A DNA stretch of 64,000 nt. Origin: Parapedobacter deserti (lineage in GTDB: Bacteria > Bacteroidota > Bacteroidia > Sphingobacteriales > Sphingobacteriaceae). The position numbers and the translations under genes were made by a program. Numbering within the stretch: the first letter of the stretch is position 1; each line of letters opens with the position of its first letter. Of the stretch, positions 53,310 to 62,254 are shown in pieces. The stretch lies in assembly GCF_042646065.1 (NCBI RefSeq), contig NZ_JBHRTA010000030.1, positions 124,001-188,000 of the forward strand, given 5' to 3'. The notes under the pieces were generated by a model, which did no database searches, was not told where the DNA came from, and saw nothing but the letters and a program-made list of their open reading frames with translations.

Positions 53310-55196
53310 ATGCGGTTATTTGTGATTTCTATGATATGGTGGCTATGCACTATTCACGCATCTGCGCAGCGGCAGGCCATTGTTCAGCAATTCGTGGTGG
53401 CGCAGGACGGCACGGGCGACTTCCGCACAATACAGGAAGCGGTGAATGCCGTGCGCGACCACTCGCAGGCGCGGGCAGCCATCTTCGTGAAAAACGGGGT
53501 GTACCGGGAAAAGCTCGTAATCCCTTCGTGGAAGAAAAACATCCTCATCGAAGGCGAAGACCGCCGGAAAACCGTGATCACGAACGGCGACTATTCGGGC
53601 GACGTGTTCAGCACCTACACGTCTTATACGGTGCTGGTGCAGGCGGACGACTGCGTGCTAAAAAACCTGACCGTGCAGAACACCGCCGGGCCGGTGGGAC
53701 AGGCCGTAGCCCTGCACGTGGAGGGCGACCGTTGCGAGGTGGTGGAATGCGATATTTTGGGGCATCAGGATACGCTCTATGCGGCCAAAGGCCGCCAGTA
53801 TTACCGGGGCTGCCTGGTGGAAGGTACCACCGATTTCATCTTCGGGGAGGCCACGGCCGTATTCAGCGGGTGCACCGTGCGCAGCCTGCGGAACTCGTAC
53901 ATTACCGCGGCCTCAACGGCCGTGTACCAGCCATTCGGCTTCGTTTTCCTGAACTGCCGACTGGAGGCAGCACCGGGCGTAGACAAGGTATACCTTGGCC
54001 GTCCGTGGCGGCCGTTTGCCAAGACGGTGTTCATCAACAGCGAACTTGGTCCGCACATTGCGAAGGAAGGCTGGGATCCGTGGAAGGGGGATGCGTTTTT
54101 CCCTGAAAAGGAGAAGACCGTGTTTTATGCCGAATACGGCAGCTGGGGCGCGGGGGCGAGCCCGGACACGCGGGTGGCCTGGGCAAGGCAGCTGACCGAT
54201 GCTGAAGTTTGGCGCTATGCGCTGGATTCCGTGTTTGCGGGTTGGCAGCCAAGCGCCGTGGTGCGGCGTATGGACGGGGTAAACGGGATACGGGATACCG
54301 GCTTCACACCGGAGCGGGAGCTGGCCCGGCTGGCCGGTACGTACCCGGGTATCCGGCTGGCGGGCACGCAGCCGGAGGACGGAAGGGTGGCGCGCGATGT
54401 GCCTTACCGCGACGTGGATGGTACGATGCTGGCGGCCGATATCTATTCCGCTCAGCGGAAGGGGAAGGCGACGCCCGGGGTGCTGCTGCTTTTCGGGGGT
54501 GGCTGGCGAACCGGAGACAAGGCCCAATTGGAGCCGCTGGCCGCTGGCTTGGCAAAGGCGGGCTACACGGCTGTGGCGATTGACTACCGCTTATCGACGC
54601 ACGCCCTGTATCCGACTGCGGTGTGCGACGTGAAAGCGGCGCTGGGCTGGATGCGGCGTCAAGCTGATAGTCTGGGCATCGACCCTGAAAAGATAGCGGT
54701 GCTGGGTTTTTCTGCTGGGGGGCAGCTGGCGGCGTTAGCGGGGACGACGGCGGGGAATGCGGTGTTTACGGATTGTTGCGGTATCACTGGCGACGACCGT
54801 GTGCAGGCCATCATTGACATCGACGGCATCCTGGCCTTCATCCATCCCGAGTCGGGCGAGGGTAACGATACCAAATCAATTTCGGCCGCAACCCGCTGGT
54901 TTGGCTACTCCAGGTTTGAACGGCCCGATCTCTGGCGGCAAGCATCAGCCCTCACATATGTCTCGGCCAGAACACCGCCAACCCTGTTCGTCAACAGCTC
55001 GGTAGAGCGTATGCACGCGGGACGGGACGACTTCACCCGGGTGCTGGATAGCCACGGCATCCACCATGAAACGAAGGTGTTTGCGGATGCACCGCATTCC
55101 TTTTGCTTTTTTGAACCTTGGTTTACGCCCACCCTCGCTACCGTCACCAAATTTCTGGAAAGGGTGTTTGTCGGAAAGGTCAGTTCCCTTCGGTAA
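53310..55196 (+). CDS. CE8 pectin methylesterase fused to alpha/beta-hydrolase esterase
   Basis: A 628-residue two-domain secreted protein. I choose ATG 53310 (AAAGGA six bases before it); a GTG at 53295 overlaps the PL1 stop. The signal peptide ends near HASAQ. Residues about 30-330 are CE8: GQAVALH (Gln near 130), GHQDTLY (Gln near 153), GTTDFIFG (Asp near 174) and LGRPWRPF (Arg near 231), all intact. From about 370 an alpha/beta-hydrolase follows: LLLFGGGWRTGDK oxyanion loop, GFSAGGQLAAL with Ser near 468, and DAPHSF with His near 596. This predicts methyl- and probably acetyl-ester removal by one enzyme. Its last 17 bases overlap the PL10 gene. Confidence 0.9.
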   Translation: MRLFVISMIWWLCTIHASAQRQAIVQQFVVAQDGTGDFRTIQEAVNAVRDHSQARAAIFVKNGVYREKLVIPSWKKNILIEGEDRRKTVITNGDYSGDVFSTYTSYTVLVQADDCVLKNLTVQNTAGPVGQAVALHVEGDRCEVVECDILGHQDTLYAAKGRQYYRGCLVEGTTDFIFGEATAVFSGCTVRSLRNSYITAASTAVYQPFGFVFLNCRLEAAPGVDKVYLGRPWRPFAKTVFINSELGPHIAKEGWDPWKGDAFFPEKEKTVFYAEYGSWGAGASPDTRVAWARQLTDAEVWRYALDSVFAGWQPSAVVRRMDGVNGIRDTGFTPERELARLAGTYPGIRLAGTQPEDGRVARDVPYRDVDGTMLAADIYSAQRKGKATPGVLLLFGGGWRTGDKAQLEPLAAGLAKAGYTAVAIDYRLSTHALYPTAVCDVKAALGWMRRQADSLGIDPEKIAVLGFSAGGQLAALAGTTAGNAVFTDCCGITGDDRVQAIIDIDGILAFIHPESGEGNDTKSISAATRWFGYSRFERPDLWRQASALTYVSARTPPTLFVNSSVERMHAGRDDFTRVLDSHGIHHETKVFADAPHSFCFFEPWFTPTLATVTKFLERVFVGKVSSLR

Positions 55197-56238
55197 GGCC
55201 TTTCAGCCATTTCTTATAACGCTTGAGCACTTTATCACCCCATCCGCCGTACCACGAATAGCCCACCCGTCGCTCGTTTTCGACGTCTTCCATCCGCCGT
55301 CGTGGGCGGCCGTCGCGCCCTGCAAACAGTGGTTTCTGCTCCTTGAGGTCATAAAAGCGGGCCCATAGGATTTCGCCGGGGGCTTCCGCAAGTATGCGGT
55401 CTTTGCCAGTGGGTTGCCCCGGCGCATCAATGATTTTCACAGCATACCCTTCAATGGCGTGATCTTTAAACCACCGGGCACCGCAGCGCACGGCTTGCTG
55501 CACCGCTTCGCTCGGATGCTCCAGGGCCATCAGGAACATCAGGATATTGGCAGACTCAGCAGTGGCCAGCGACGGAAGTTCGTAGGACCGGGCCGTGGCC
55601 GGCTTCAATGTGTCTTTGTCGTACTGGGCGGCCCAGATGGTTTTCCTCCCACCGATAACCACCTGCGTGGCCAGGATGTTCTGCACACCCCGGGCAATGG
55701 CTTGCTGTACCTTTTCCCGATAATCGGCAGTGAAAACGGCGTTGTGGGAGCCGCCGGCAATGGTTCTCAGCAGGCTTAGCACGTTGATGATGGCGTCGTC
55801 ATTGTAGGTGATCTGCGAGCGGTAAACGCGGGTATCCGGATAGTACTGGGGCCAACCGCCGCCGGGATACTGGGCTTCCAGCAGGTAGTCTACGCCGCGC
55901 CGCGCGGCATCGGCATACCGGGTATTTCCTGTCTTTTGATACGCCTCCAACAAATAAACAATTTCCTTAGCGGTGGCGCCATTGTCAATGGTAGCGTCGC
56001 GGGCATCCCGCTCCTCGCGCGCCAGGCGAATTGCAGCGTTGTCGAGCGGTTTGCTGTAGTCCACAGCCTTGCCGTTGAACGTCTTTGACCAGCCGCCATA
56101 AGAACGCTGGAGTATGACCATCCGTTCGGCGATGCTGTCGACCGTGGCGGGCTGTGCCGTGGCGATGCCCATTACCGCCCAAAGGATTGCTCCTATCGGT
56201 ATCAGGCGGTTTATCCATGTTGCACTTGCTATTGCCAT
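55180..56238 (-). CDS. PL10 pectate lyase
   Basis: A 352-residue secreted lyase with an (alpha/alpha)3 barrel. Signal peptide to IATAQP; motifs in order: LQRSYGGWSKTFNGK, DNGATAKEIVYLLEAYQKTG, AQYPGGGWPQYYPDTRVYRSQITYNDDA, QYDKDTLKPATARSYELPSLATAESANI and EILWARFYDLKEQKPLFAGRDG. These are the usual PL10 blocks with the Arg/Asp-rich substrate segments. It is 13 bases downstream of GH43 on the same strand and probably co-transcribed, and is convergent with the CE8 fusion, overlapping it by 17 bases. Its fold differs from PL1, so it adds a second lyase type to the unit. Confidence 0.93.
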   Translation of the reverse strand: MAIASATWINRLIPIGAILWAVMGIATAQPATVDSIAERMVILQRSYGGWSKTFNGKAVDYSKPLDNAAIRLAREERDARDATIDNGATAKEIVYLLEAYQKTGNTRYADAARRGVDYLLEAQYPGGGWPQYYPDTRVYRSQITYNDDAIINVLSLLRTIAGGSHNAVFTADYREKVQQAIARGVQNILATQVVIGGRKTIWAAQYDKDTLKPATARSYELPSLATAESANILMFLMALEHPSEAVQQAVRCGARWFKDHAIEGYAVKIIDAPGQPTGKDRILAEAPGEILWARFYDLKEQKPLFAGRDGRPRRRMEDVENERRVGYSWYGGWGDKVLKRYKKWLKGLTEGN

Positions 56239-56251
56239 CGTTACGGGGGTG

Positions 56252-57892
56252 TTATGGGGTTATGCGGAACCAGTCTACATCCATCCATCCGGCGTCGTTG
56301 ATGGTTTCTGTGCGGGTGCTGAAGAATCCGACTTTTGCACCTATCCAATGGCCTTCCACCGCCTGGAACGGCTCGCCGGCCTCGTGGTAGGTGGTGCCGT
56401 CGGTACTGTAATAAAAGCGGCAACGGCCGCCTTCTTCTACCGACACACGCAAATGCAGCGATCCGTTTTCCAGTTTGGTGATTATCCTTTCATTTTCAGG
56501 CTTCCCTTGGTGTGCGCCGTTGGCGATGCCCTGCACCAACGACAGGCCATCGGCATCCTTCCGCAGGGCGAGCGCCGCGTAGCTGCGGCCCATGATGACC
56601 AATCCGGCACGTTCGCCCAGCAGCCTGTCGGGGTGGGGCGTGAATGTTATTTTAGCCGTAGCGGTAAACGCAGGGGCTGGGAATTTCTGCATCAGCACGT
56701 TCGGCACTTCATAGAGGCTGCGGCTGGCTTCGGGGCTTTGCTGCGTGTACAGGCGCAGTACCCCTTTTTCCGGATAGCAGAAGGCCCACGTAGCCTGGGG
56801 GTTGGCCTGCCACTGCCATTGCAGACCGATGCGTAAGCCGTTAAATTCATCGTTTTCCGGCGGAGTGGCCAGTGGATACGCCCTGCCAACGTCCGGCTTG
56901 CGGTGGGTGAGCACCGGTTCGCCGCAGCCCTTGCCCTCGTGGCCGATACCGATAACGGGCCACCCGTCGCCCCGCCATTCCATGGGCTGCAGGTGCGTCA
57001 CCCTGCCGTACACACCCTTGTCCTGGAAATGGACAAACCAATGTTCGCCAGTTGGCGTATCCACCCATCCCCCCTGGTGTGGGCCGTTGATGGGAGTGCT
57101 TCCCTGGTGCATCACCATGCGGCGCTCATAGGGGCCGTAGATGTGCTTTGCCCGCAAGACCGTCTGCCATCCGGTGGATACACCTCCGCCGGGGGCGAAG
57201 ATGTAGTAGTAGCCGTCGCGTTTATAAAACTTAGGCCCTTCTATGGTGGGATCTAGCTCATGTCCGTCGTAAATGATCACCCCTTCGTCCATCGTGTGGG
57301 TGGCCCCGGCGTCCATCCGCTTAATGGCAATAACGCTCTTGATGCCGGCCCGGCTGCCGGCATAGGCATAGGCGATATAGGCTTGCCCGTCATCGTCCCA
57401 AATCGGACATACATCAATGATTCCCTTGGCGCTTTCCAGGAGCACTGGAGGTTCCCATTCGCCCCGAGGGTCTTTCGTTTTCACCCGGTAGATGCCGAAA
57501 TCGGGGTCGCCCCAGAAGATGTAGTATTCGCCGTTATGGAACCGGATAGAAGGTGCCCATACGCCGTTGCCGTGCTGGGTTTTGCTGAAGTGGTCGTACG
57601 GCGGCTGCCGGCGCAACGCATGGCCGATGAGCGTCCAGTTGACCAGATCATTTGAATGCAGGATGGGCAGGCCCGGGATGGCATCGAAGCTGGAAGCCGT
57701 CATGTAAAAGTCAGCGCCCACCCGCACCACATCAGGGTCAGAATAGTCGGCATGGATGATCGGGTTTTTATACGTCCCATCGCCTTGATCGGCTACCCAT
57801 ACCGCCGAAAGCTGCTCCCGTTGCGTTTGAGCATTGGCACACATCCCGCAGCAAAAGACTGCAAGCCCTACGGTAGTAATCAGTTTGTTCAT
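56252..57892 (-). CDS. GH43 glycoside hydrolase
   Basis: A 546-residue secreted five-bladed-propeller enzyme of the arabinofuranosidase/xylosidase type. Signal peptide to CANAQ (about 22). The catalytic set is visible: base Asp in HADYSDPDVV (52 or 54), pKa-modulating Asp in GIIDVCPIWDDDGQAY, and acid Glu in IEGPKFYKRDGYYY. A C-terminal beta-sandwich (about 355-546, DUF1349-like: WQWQANPQATW, FYYSTDGTTYHEAGEPF, VGFFSTRTE) follows, as in many GH43 proteins. A LacI-type operator stands 91 bases upstream. Arabinan or other pectin side chains are the likely target (inference). Confidence 0.92.
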   Translation of the reverse strand: MNKLITTVGLAVFCCGMCANAQTQREQLSAVWVADQGDGTYKNPIIHADYSDPDVVRVGADFYMTASSFDAIPGLPILHSNDLVNWTLIGHALRRQPPYDHFSKTQHGNGVWAPSIRFHNGEYYIFWGDPDFGIYRVKTKDPRGEWEPPVLLESAKGIIDVCPIWDDDGQAYIAYAYAGSRAGIKSVIAIKRMDAGATHTMDEGVIIYDGHELDPTIEGPKFYKRDGYYYIFAPGGGVSTGWQTVLRAKHIYGPYERRMVMHQGSTPINGPHQGGWVDTPTGEHWFVHFQDKGVYGRVTHLQPMEWRGDGWPVIGIGHEGKGCGEPVLTHRKPDVGRAYPLATPPENDEFNGLRIGLQWQWQANPQATWAFCYPEKGVLRLYTQQSPEASRSLYEVPNVLMQKFPAPAFTATAKITFTPHPDRLLGERAGLVIMGRSYAALALRKDADGLSLVQGIANGAHQGKPENERIITKLENGSLHLRVSVEEGGRCRFYYSTDGTTYHEAGEPFQAVEGHWIGAKVGFFSTRTETINDAGWMDVDWFRITP

Positions 57893-58106
57893 TCCTTCAA
57901 ACGTTATCGGTTTTCAAATTAGCACGTACTGCAAGGATAAGGAGTTCGCGGACAATTTGGAAGTAATATGGGTTGAATAAGTATGCAAACGATACCGGTA
58001 TCGTTTGCGTAGATTTATCTCCTGTCAAAGCATTCGGATTAACGTGATTGCGATTATAATTGCAAATGAGTAAGCCCACCGTATGAGCGGTGCGTACACC
58101 AATTAA
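57893..58106. other. 214-base divergent region between GH43 and CE8
   Basis: Centre holds LacI-type operator 3. On each side the operator arm contains TTTG (58004-58007 plus strand; mirrored on the minus strand), which could serve as -33 boxes, but no clean TAnnTTTG was found at 19-21 bases in either direction. Confidence 0.5.
57984..58009. promoter_or_regulatory. LacI-type operator 3 (24-base perfect palindrome)
   Basis: Left arm TGCAAACGATACC, right arm GGTATCGTTTGCG; bases 57985-58008 form a perfect palindrome with central CG. It lies between the GH43-PL10 unit (starting 57892) and the CE8-SusCD unit (starting 58107), nearly midway. Confidence 0.82.
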
Positions 58107-59108
58107 ATGAATCTATACGTTGCGATGTCTTATTGGAAGTGTCTCTATTACTGTTTTTTGTTTGTTCCCTTATGGTTGCATGCCAGCGTACTTTCGGCCG
58201 AATTGGTGGTGGCGCAGGACGGCTCCGGCGATTACAGCACCATACAGGAAGCAATCATGGCGGTTCCGGATATGCGCAGTGCGCGGACCGTTATCCGCAT
58301 CAAGCCGGGGGTGTACAAGGAAAAGCTGGTGCTGCCCGCCTCGAAAACCAACGTGTCGTTGATCGGTGAAGATGCGGACGTAACAATACTAACCTACGAT
58401 GATTATTCCAGCAAAAAAAACCGGTTCGGTGAAGCGATCGGCACATCTGGTTCTTCTTCATTTTTCGTTTTCGGCGATGGCTTTTATGCCGAAAACGTCA
58501 CGTTTGAAAACAGCGCCGGCCCGGTAGGCCAGGCGGTAGCCGTCCGCGTGAGTGCTGACCGGGTGTTTTTTAACAGGTGCCGCTTTTTGGGACACCAGGA
58601 TACGCTATATCCGCAGTTAGCGGGGAGCAGGCAATACTACAAGGACTGTTACATAGAAGGGACAACCGATTTTATTTTCGGCGCGGCAACCGCGCTGTTT
58701 CAATCGTGTGAGATCCATTGCAAACTTGGAGGCTCGTACATTACCGCGGCTTCTACGCCAGATACCGTTCAATACGGTTTTGTATTCCAAAACTGCATCA
58801 TCGGCGGCGAAGCCTCTCCGCAGTCTACCTACCTCGGACGCCCTTGGCGCCCGTATGCAAAAACGGTTTTCATAAACTGCCACATGGGTGAGCAGATCCG
58901 GCCGGAAGGCTGGCATAACTGGGAGAAGGAGAGCAATGAGCGGACGGTCAGCTATGCCGAGTACAACAACCGAGGTGAAGGGGTGCACTGGGAAAAGCGT
59001 GTATCCTGGGCGGATGGGCTGACCGCCGCACAAGCTGAGTATTATACCAAAGAACGGATACTGAACGGATGGAATCCTGAAAGCGGTGACGGGCATCGGA
59101 CCGATTGA
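58107..59108 (+). CDS. CE8 pectin methylesterase
   Basis: A 333-residue secreted esterase that removes methyl groups from pectin. Signal peptide to SVLSAE (about 33; ATG 58125 is an alternative start). CE8 catalytic motifs are complete: GQAVAV (Gln near 142), LGHQDTLYP, GTTDFIFG (Asp near 186) and GRPWRPYAKTVF (Arg near 245). It is single-domain, unlike the fused CE8 at 53310. The SusC gene of pair 4 follows after 45 bases. It is the first gene rightward of operator 3, so it is probably controlled together with GH43. Confidence 0.94.
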   Translation: MNLYVAMSYWKCLYYCFLFVPLWLHASVLSAELVVAQDGSGDYSTIQEAIMAVPDMRSARTVIRIKPGVYKEKLVLPASKTNVSLIGEDADVTILTYDDYSSKKNRFGEAIGTSGSSSFFVFGDGFYAENVTFENSAGPVGQAVAVRVSADRVFFNRCRFLGHQDTLYPQLAGSRQYYKDCYIEGTTDFIFGAATALFQSCEIHCKLGGSYITAASTPDTVQYGFVFQNCIIGGEASPQSTYLGRPWRPYAKTVFINCHMGEQIRPEGWHNWEKESNERTVSYAEYNNRGEGVHWEKRVSWADGLTAAQAEYYTKERILNGWNPESGDGHRTD

Positions 59109-59153
59109 TGAGCGAATTTCATCGATTATTGATTAACTTATAGTAAACAGATT

Positions 59154-62100
59154 ATGGTTAAATTAGTGTTAATGATTTTGCTGGTAGTTTTCACGACAGC
59201 CAATGTGTGTGCCCAAACCAGGCAAATTAGTGGGCGGGTAACGGATAGCAGGGGCATGCCGCTATCCGGGGTGAGTGTCGCTATCGTGGGGACCACGCAG
59301 GGTACGAGCGCCGGCGAGGATGGAACGTTCAGCTTAGCGATACCCGCAACGGGAGAGGTACGCATCCTACTCCGCCTCATTGGATTCAAAGAACAACAGG
59401 TGACTGTCGGGCAGCAACAGCAGTTGATCGTCGTGATGGAGGAAGATGAAGCAGCGATGCTGGACGAAGTGGTGGCGGTAGGATATGGAACGGTGCGGAA
59501 AGGAGACCTGACGGGATCTGTAGGAACCGTGAGTGCCGACGCGTTGGTGGCGCGGGGTACCACATCGGTTATGGGGGCGCTTCAGGGAGCGGTAGCCGGC
59601 GTGGATATCAGCAGCACCTCGGTACGTCCCGGTGGAAGCTTCAGCATACAAATCCGCGGGCAGAACTCCCTGCAAGCCGGTAGTCCGCTGTACGTGGTGG
59701 ATGGGGTAGTGACATCGAACATTGATTTCCTGAACCCGGCGGATATCGAACAGATCGATATTTTGAAAGACGCATCGTCTACTGCGATTTATGGCTCGAG
59801 AGGCTCAAACGGTGTTGTTATCGTAAGGACAAAAAATGCTGGGACACCGGGCACCGAGCGGACAACGGTCACCTACGATGGTTATTACGGTATCCGGCAG
59901 CTGGCGAGGATTCCTGATTTCATGGATGGCAGGGAATGGGTGGATTTCCGGACCTCCGCTTATTATACATTTGAAGATGGACGCTATGTGCTGTCAACAC
60001 CGCAAGCGATTCTGCAAAATAGCCCGTTGCTGGAAAGCAGGCTGTACAATGAACAATATGAGGATTGGCTAGGGTTGGGGACGCGGTCCGGACAGCAGCA
60101 AAACCATTACATCGGCATTGCGGGAGGGGCGGAAAAGATGAACTACAACCTTGGGATGGGATACCAGAATGAAGAGGGTAATTTCGTGCGGGAAGACCTT
60201 AACCGCTACACATTGAAGCTTGCCGTGGAGCACAGGACCTCCGACTATTTTTCGGCCGGTGCCAGCGTGAACCTGGTGCATGGGGTAAACAATTATGGAA
60301 GTGAAACCGGCTACCGTGATATCCTGCGGATGCCACCCATCTTATATGCATACGATGACCAGGGGAACCTGATAGACCAACCCGGCATCGCGGCGTCCAT
60401 CCAGGGGACCGGCAACTTTACCAGCTCGCCTAACCCGCTCAACGAAATCAACAGCGGCACGCGGGAGGTGCGGCAATATGATTTTCTGGGAAGCATTTTT
60501 GCGGAGTTGCGGCCCATGGAGAACCTCTCGATCAGGAGTACCTTCCTGCCGCGATTTAACCGGACGAGGGACGGACGGTACTACGGGGTGGTGCTGGGCC
60601 AGCGCAACCAGGACTATGCTTACCAAGCTAATACAGAGGCTTTCGAATGGACATGGGACAACGTCATTAACTATGACAAGCAGTTCAACAATGACCACCG
60701 CCTGAATGTATCGCTCATTCAGAGTGCATACAAGACGCGTTTTGAACGAATACAGGCGGCCGCGAACGACTTGCCCTACCCCTCATGGTGGTACAACCTT
60801 TTTAGCGGTACCTTCGTGCCCGGAAGTTCAAACACAGCCTATAGTGAAACGGCTTTACTGTCGTATGCCGCGAGGGCTAACTATGACCTGAAAGGCAGGT
60901 ACCTGCTTACGGCTACGGTCCGCTACGACGGCAGTTCTAAATTGCGGGATAAATGGGAAGCGTTTCCCTCGGCCGCCCTGGCGTGGCGCATCTCAGAAGA
61001 GAATTTTATGCAGCCAGCCAACTTTCTGAGCGATTTGAAAGCGCGGTTTAGTTTCGGATACTCAGGCAATAACAATGGTATCAGCGCGTTCGGCTCTCAA
61101 CAGACACCTGAAACCGATGCCTTGGTATGGTATGACTATGGAAGTGGGGCGGTAACAGGTTTTGCACCGGGAAGGCCCGTAAACCAGTCAGTAACCTGGG
61201 AAAAGACACGTGAGATCAATGTCGGATTGGATTTTGGATTGTTCAATAACCGGTTGAGTGGGAGCGTAGATTGGTATGATAAGTTGTCTGACGGGCTGCT
61301 GATGCAGCGGACGCTGACGGTTGAGTCTGGTGTGCCATGGATGATTGACAACATCGGCTCGGTAAACAACCGGGGTGTGGAGGTGGCGCTCAACGCCACC
61401 AACCTACGTACCGCCGACTGGGAATGGACAACATCGTTGATGTTTTCGCGGAATAAAAATGCCATCCGTACCTTGTATGGCAAGGCGGAAGATGTGGTGG
61501 GCGAAGCCCGATTTATCGGCCAGCCAATCAATGTCATCTACGATTACCGGATCGTTGGGCTCTGGCGGATGGACCAATTGGCGGAAGCTGCGGCCTGGGG
61601 GCAACAGCCGGGGCAGGCGATAGCCGGTGATACAGACGGCAATGGCGTGATTACACCCGCAGACCGGGTGATACTGGGTTCACCGGACCCGACCTGGCTT
61701 GGCAGTTTCACGTCTAACCTCCGTTACCGTAACTGGGATCTTTCGTTTAACCTCTATATGCGGCAGGGCGTGTTTGTCAGCGATCGTTTCCTGGAAGAAT
61801 TTGGGCCCGATAACGTGCAGCGGGGCCGGCCTAAGATTCGTTATGATTATTACATACCACCGGATGTTCCGCGCTACGATTGGAACAACTGGGGTACGCA
61901 TGCAGATGGGCGCCCCCAAGCGATATGGGGAGACAGCGGTGCTGGCAACGAAGATGCACAGTTTCCCCATCCGCAGAATAAGGGGCCGTATTATGGCGGC
62001 AACGGAAGGTATACCGATGCGTCTTTCGTAAAGCTGCGCAACATCATTATGGGGTACTCATTGCGCCAAAACGTGATTTCCAAATGGGGCATGTCACAAT

Positions 62101-62243
62101 TTCGGATTTATGCAAACGTGCTCAATCCCTTTGTCTTTACGAACTATGAAGGGTGGGACCCGGAGTATGCCACTACAGCGCTGGCCAGTGGAAACGGCCC
62201 AAGCAATATCACATACCAGTTGGGTGTAAATGTTAGGTTTTAA
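59154..62243 (+). CDS. SusC/RagA-type TonB-dependent transporter (pair 4)
   Basis: A 1029-residue importer. Signal peptide to ANVCAQ (about 20), carboxypeptidase-D-like domain (ISGRVTDSRGMPLSGVSVAIVG), canonical TonB box (DEVVAVGYGTVRKGDLTGSV), plug (LQGAVAGVDIS, FSIQIRGQNSLQAGSPLYVVDGV, IEQIDILKDASSTAIYGSRGSNGVVIV) and barrel ending YQLGVNVRF. It has no STN domain. It is co-oriented with the upstream CE8 and its SusD starts 11 bases downstream. Confidence 0.96.
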   Translation: MVKLVLMILLVVFTTANVCAQTRQISGRVTDSRGMPLSGVSVAIVGTTQGTSAGEDGTFSLAIPATGEVRILLRLIGFKEQQVTVGQQQQLIVVMEEDEAAMLDEVVAVGYGTVRKGDLTGSVGTVSADALVARGTTSVMGALQGAVAGVDISSTSVRPGGSFSIQIRGQNSLQAGSPLYVVDGVVTSNIDFLNPADIEQIDILKDASSTAIYGSRGSNGVVIVRTKNAGTPGTERTTVTYDGYYGIRQLARIPDFMDGREWVDFRTSAYYTFEDGRYVLSTPQAILQNSPLLESRLYNEQYEDWLGLGTRSGQQQNHYIGIAGGAEKMNYNLGMGYQNEEGNFVREDLNRYTLKLAVEHRTSDYFSAGASVNLVHGVNNYGSETGYRDILRMPPILYAYDDQGNLIDQPGIAASIQGTGNFTSSPNPLNEINSGTREVRQYDFLGSIFAELRPMENLSIRSTFLPRFNRTRDGRYYGVVLGQRNQDYAYQANTEAFEWTWDNVINYDKQFNNDHRLNVSLIQSAYKTRFERIQAAANDLPYPSWWYNLFSGTFVPGSSNTAYSETALLSYAARANYDLKGRYLLTATVRYDGSSKLRDKWEAFPSAALAWRISEENFMQPANFLSDLKARFSFGYSGNNNGISAFGSQQTPETDALVWYDYGSGAVTGFAPGRPVNQSVTWEKTREINVGLDFGLFNNRLSGSVDWYDKLSDGLLMQRTLTVESGVPWMIDNIGSVNNRGVEVALNATNLRTADWEWTTSLMFSRNKNAIRTLYGKAEDVVGEARFIGQPINVIYDYRIVGLWRMDQLAEAAAWGQQPGQAIAGDTDGNGVITPADRVILGSPDPTWLGSFTSNLRYRNWDLSFNLYMRQGVFVSDRFLEEFGPDNVQRGRPKIRYDYYIPPDVPRYDWNNWGTHADGRPQAIWGDSGAGNEDAQFPHPQNKGPYYGGNGRYTDASFVKLRNIIMGYSLRQNVISKWGMSQFRIYANVLNPFVFTNYEGWDPEYATTALASGNGPSNITYQLGVNVRF

Positions 62244-62254
62244 TTTGGACAGAA

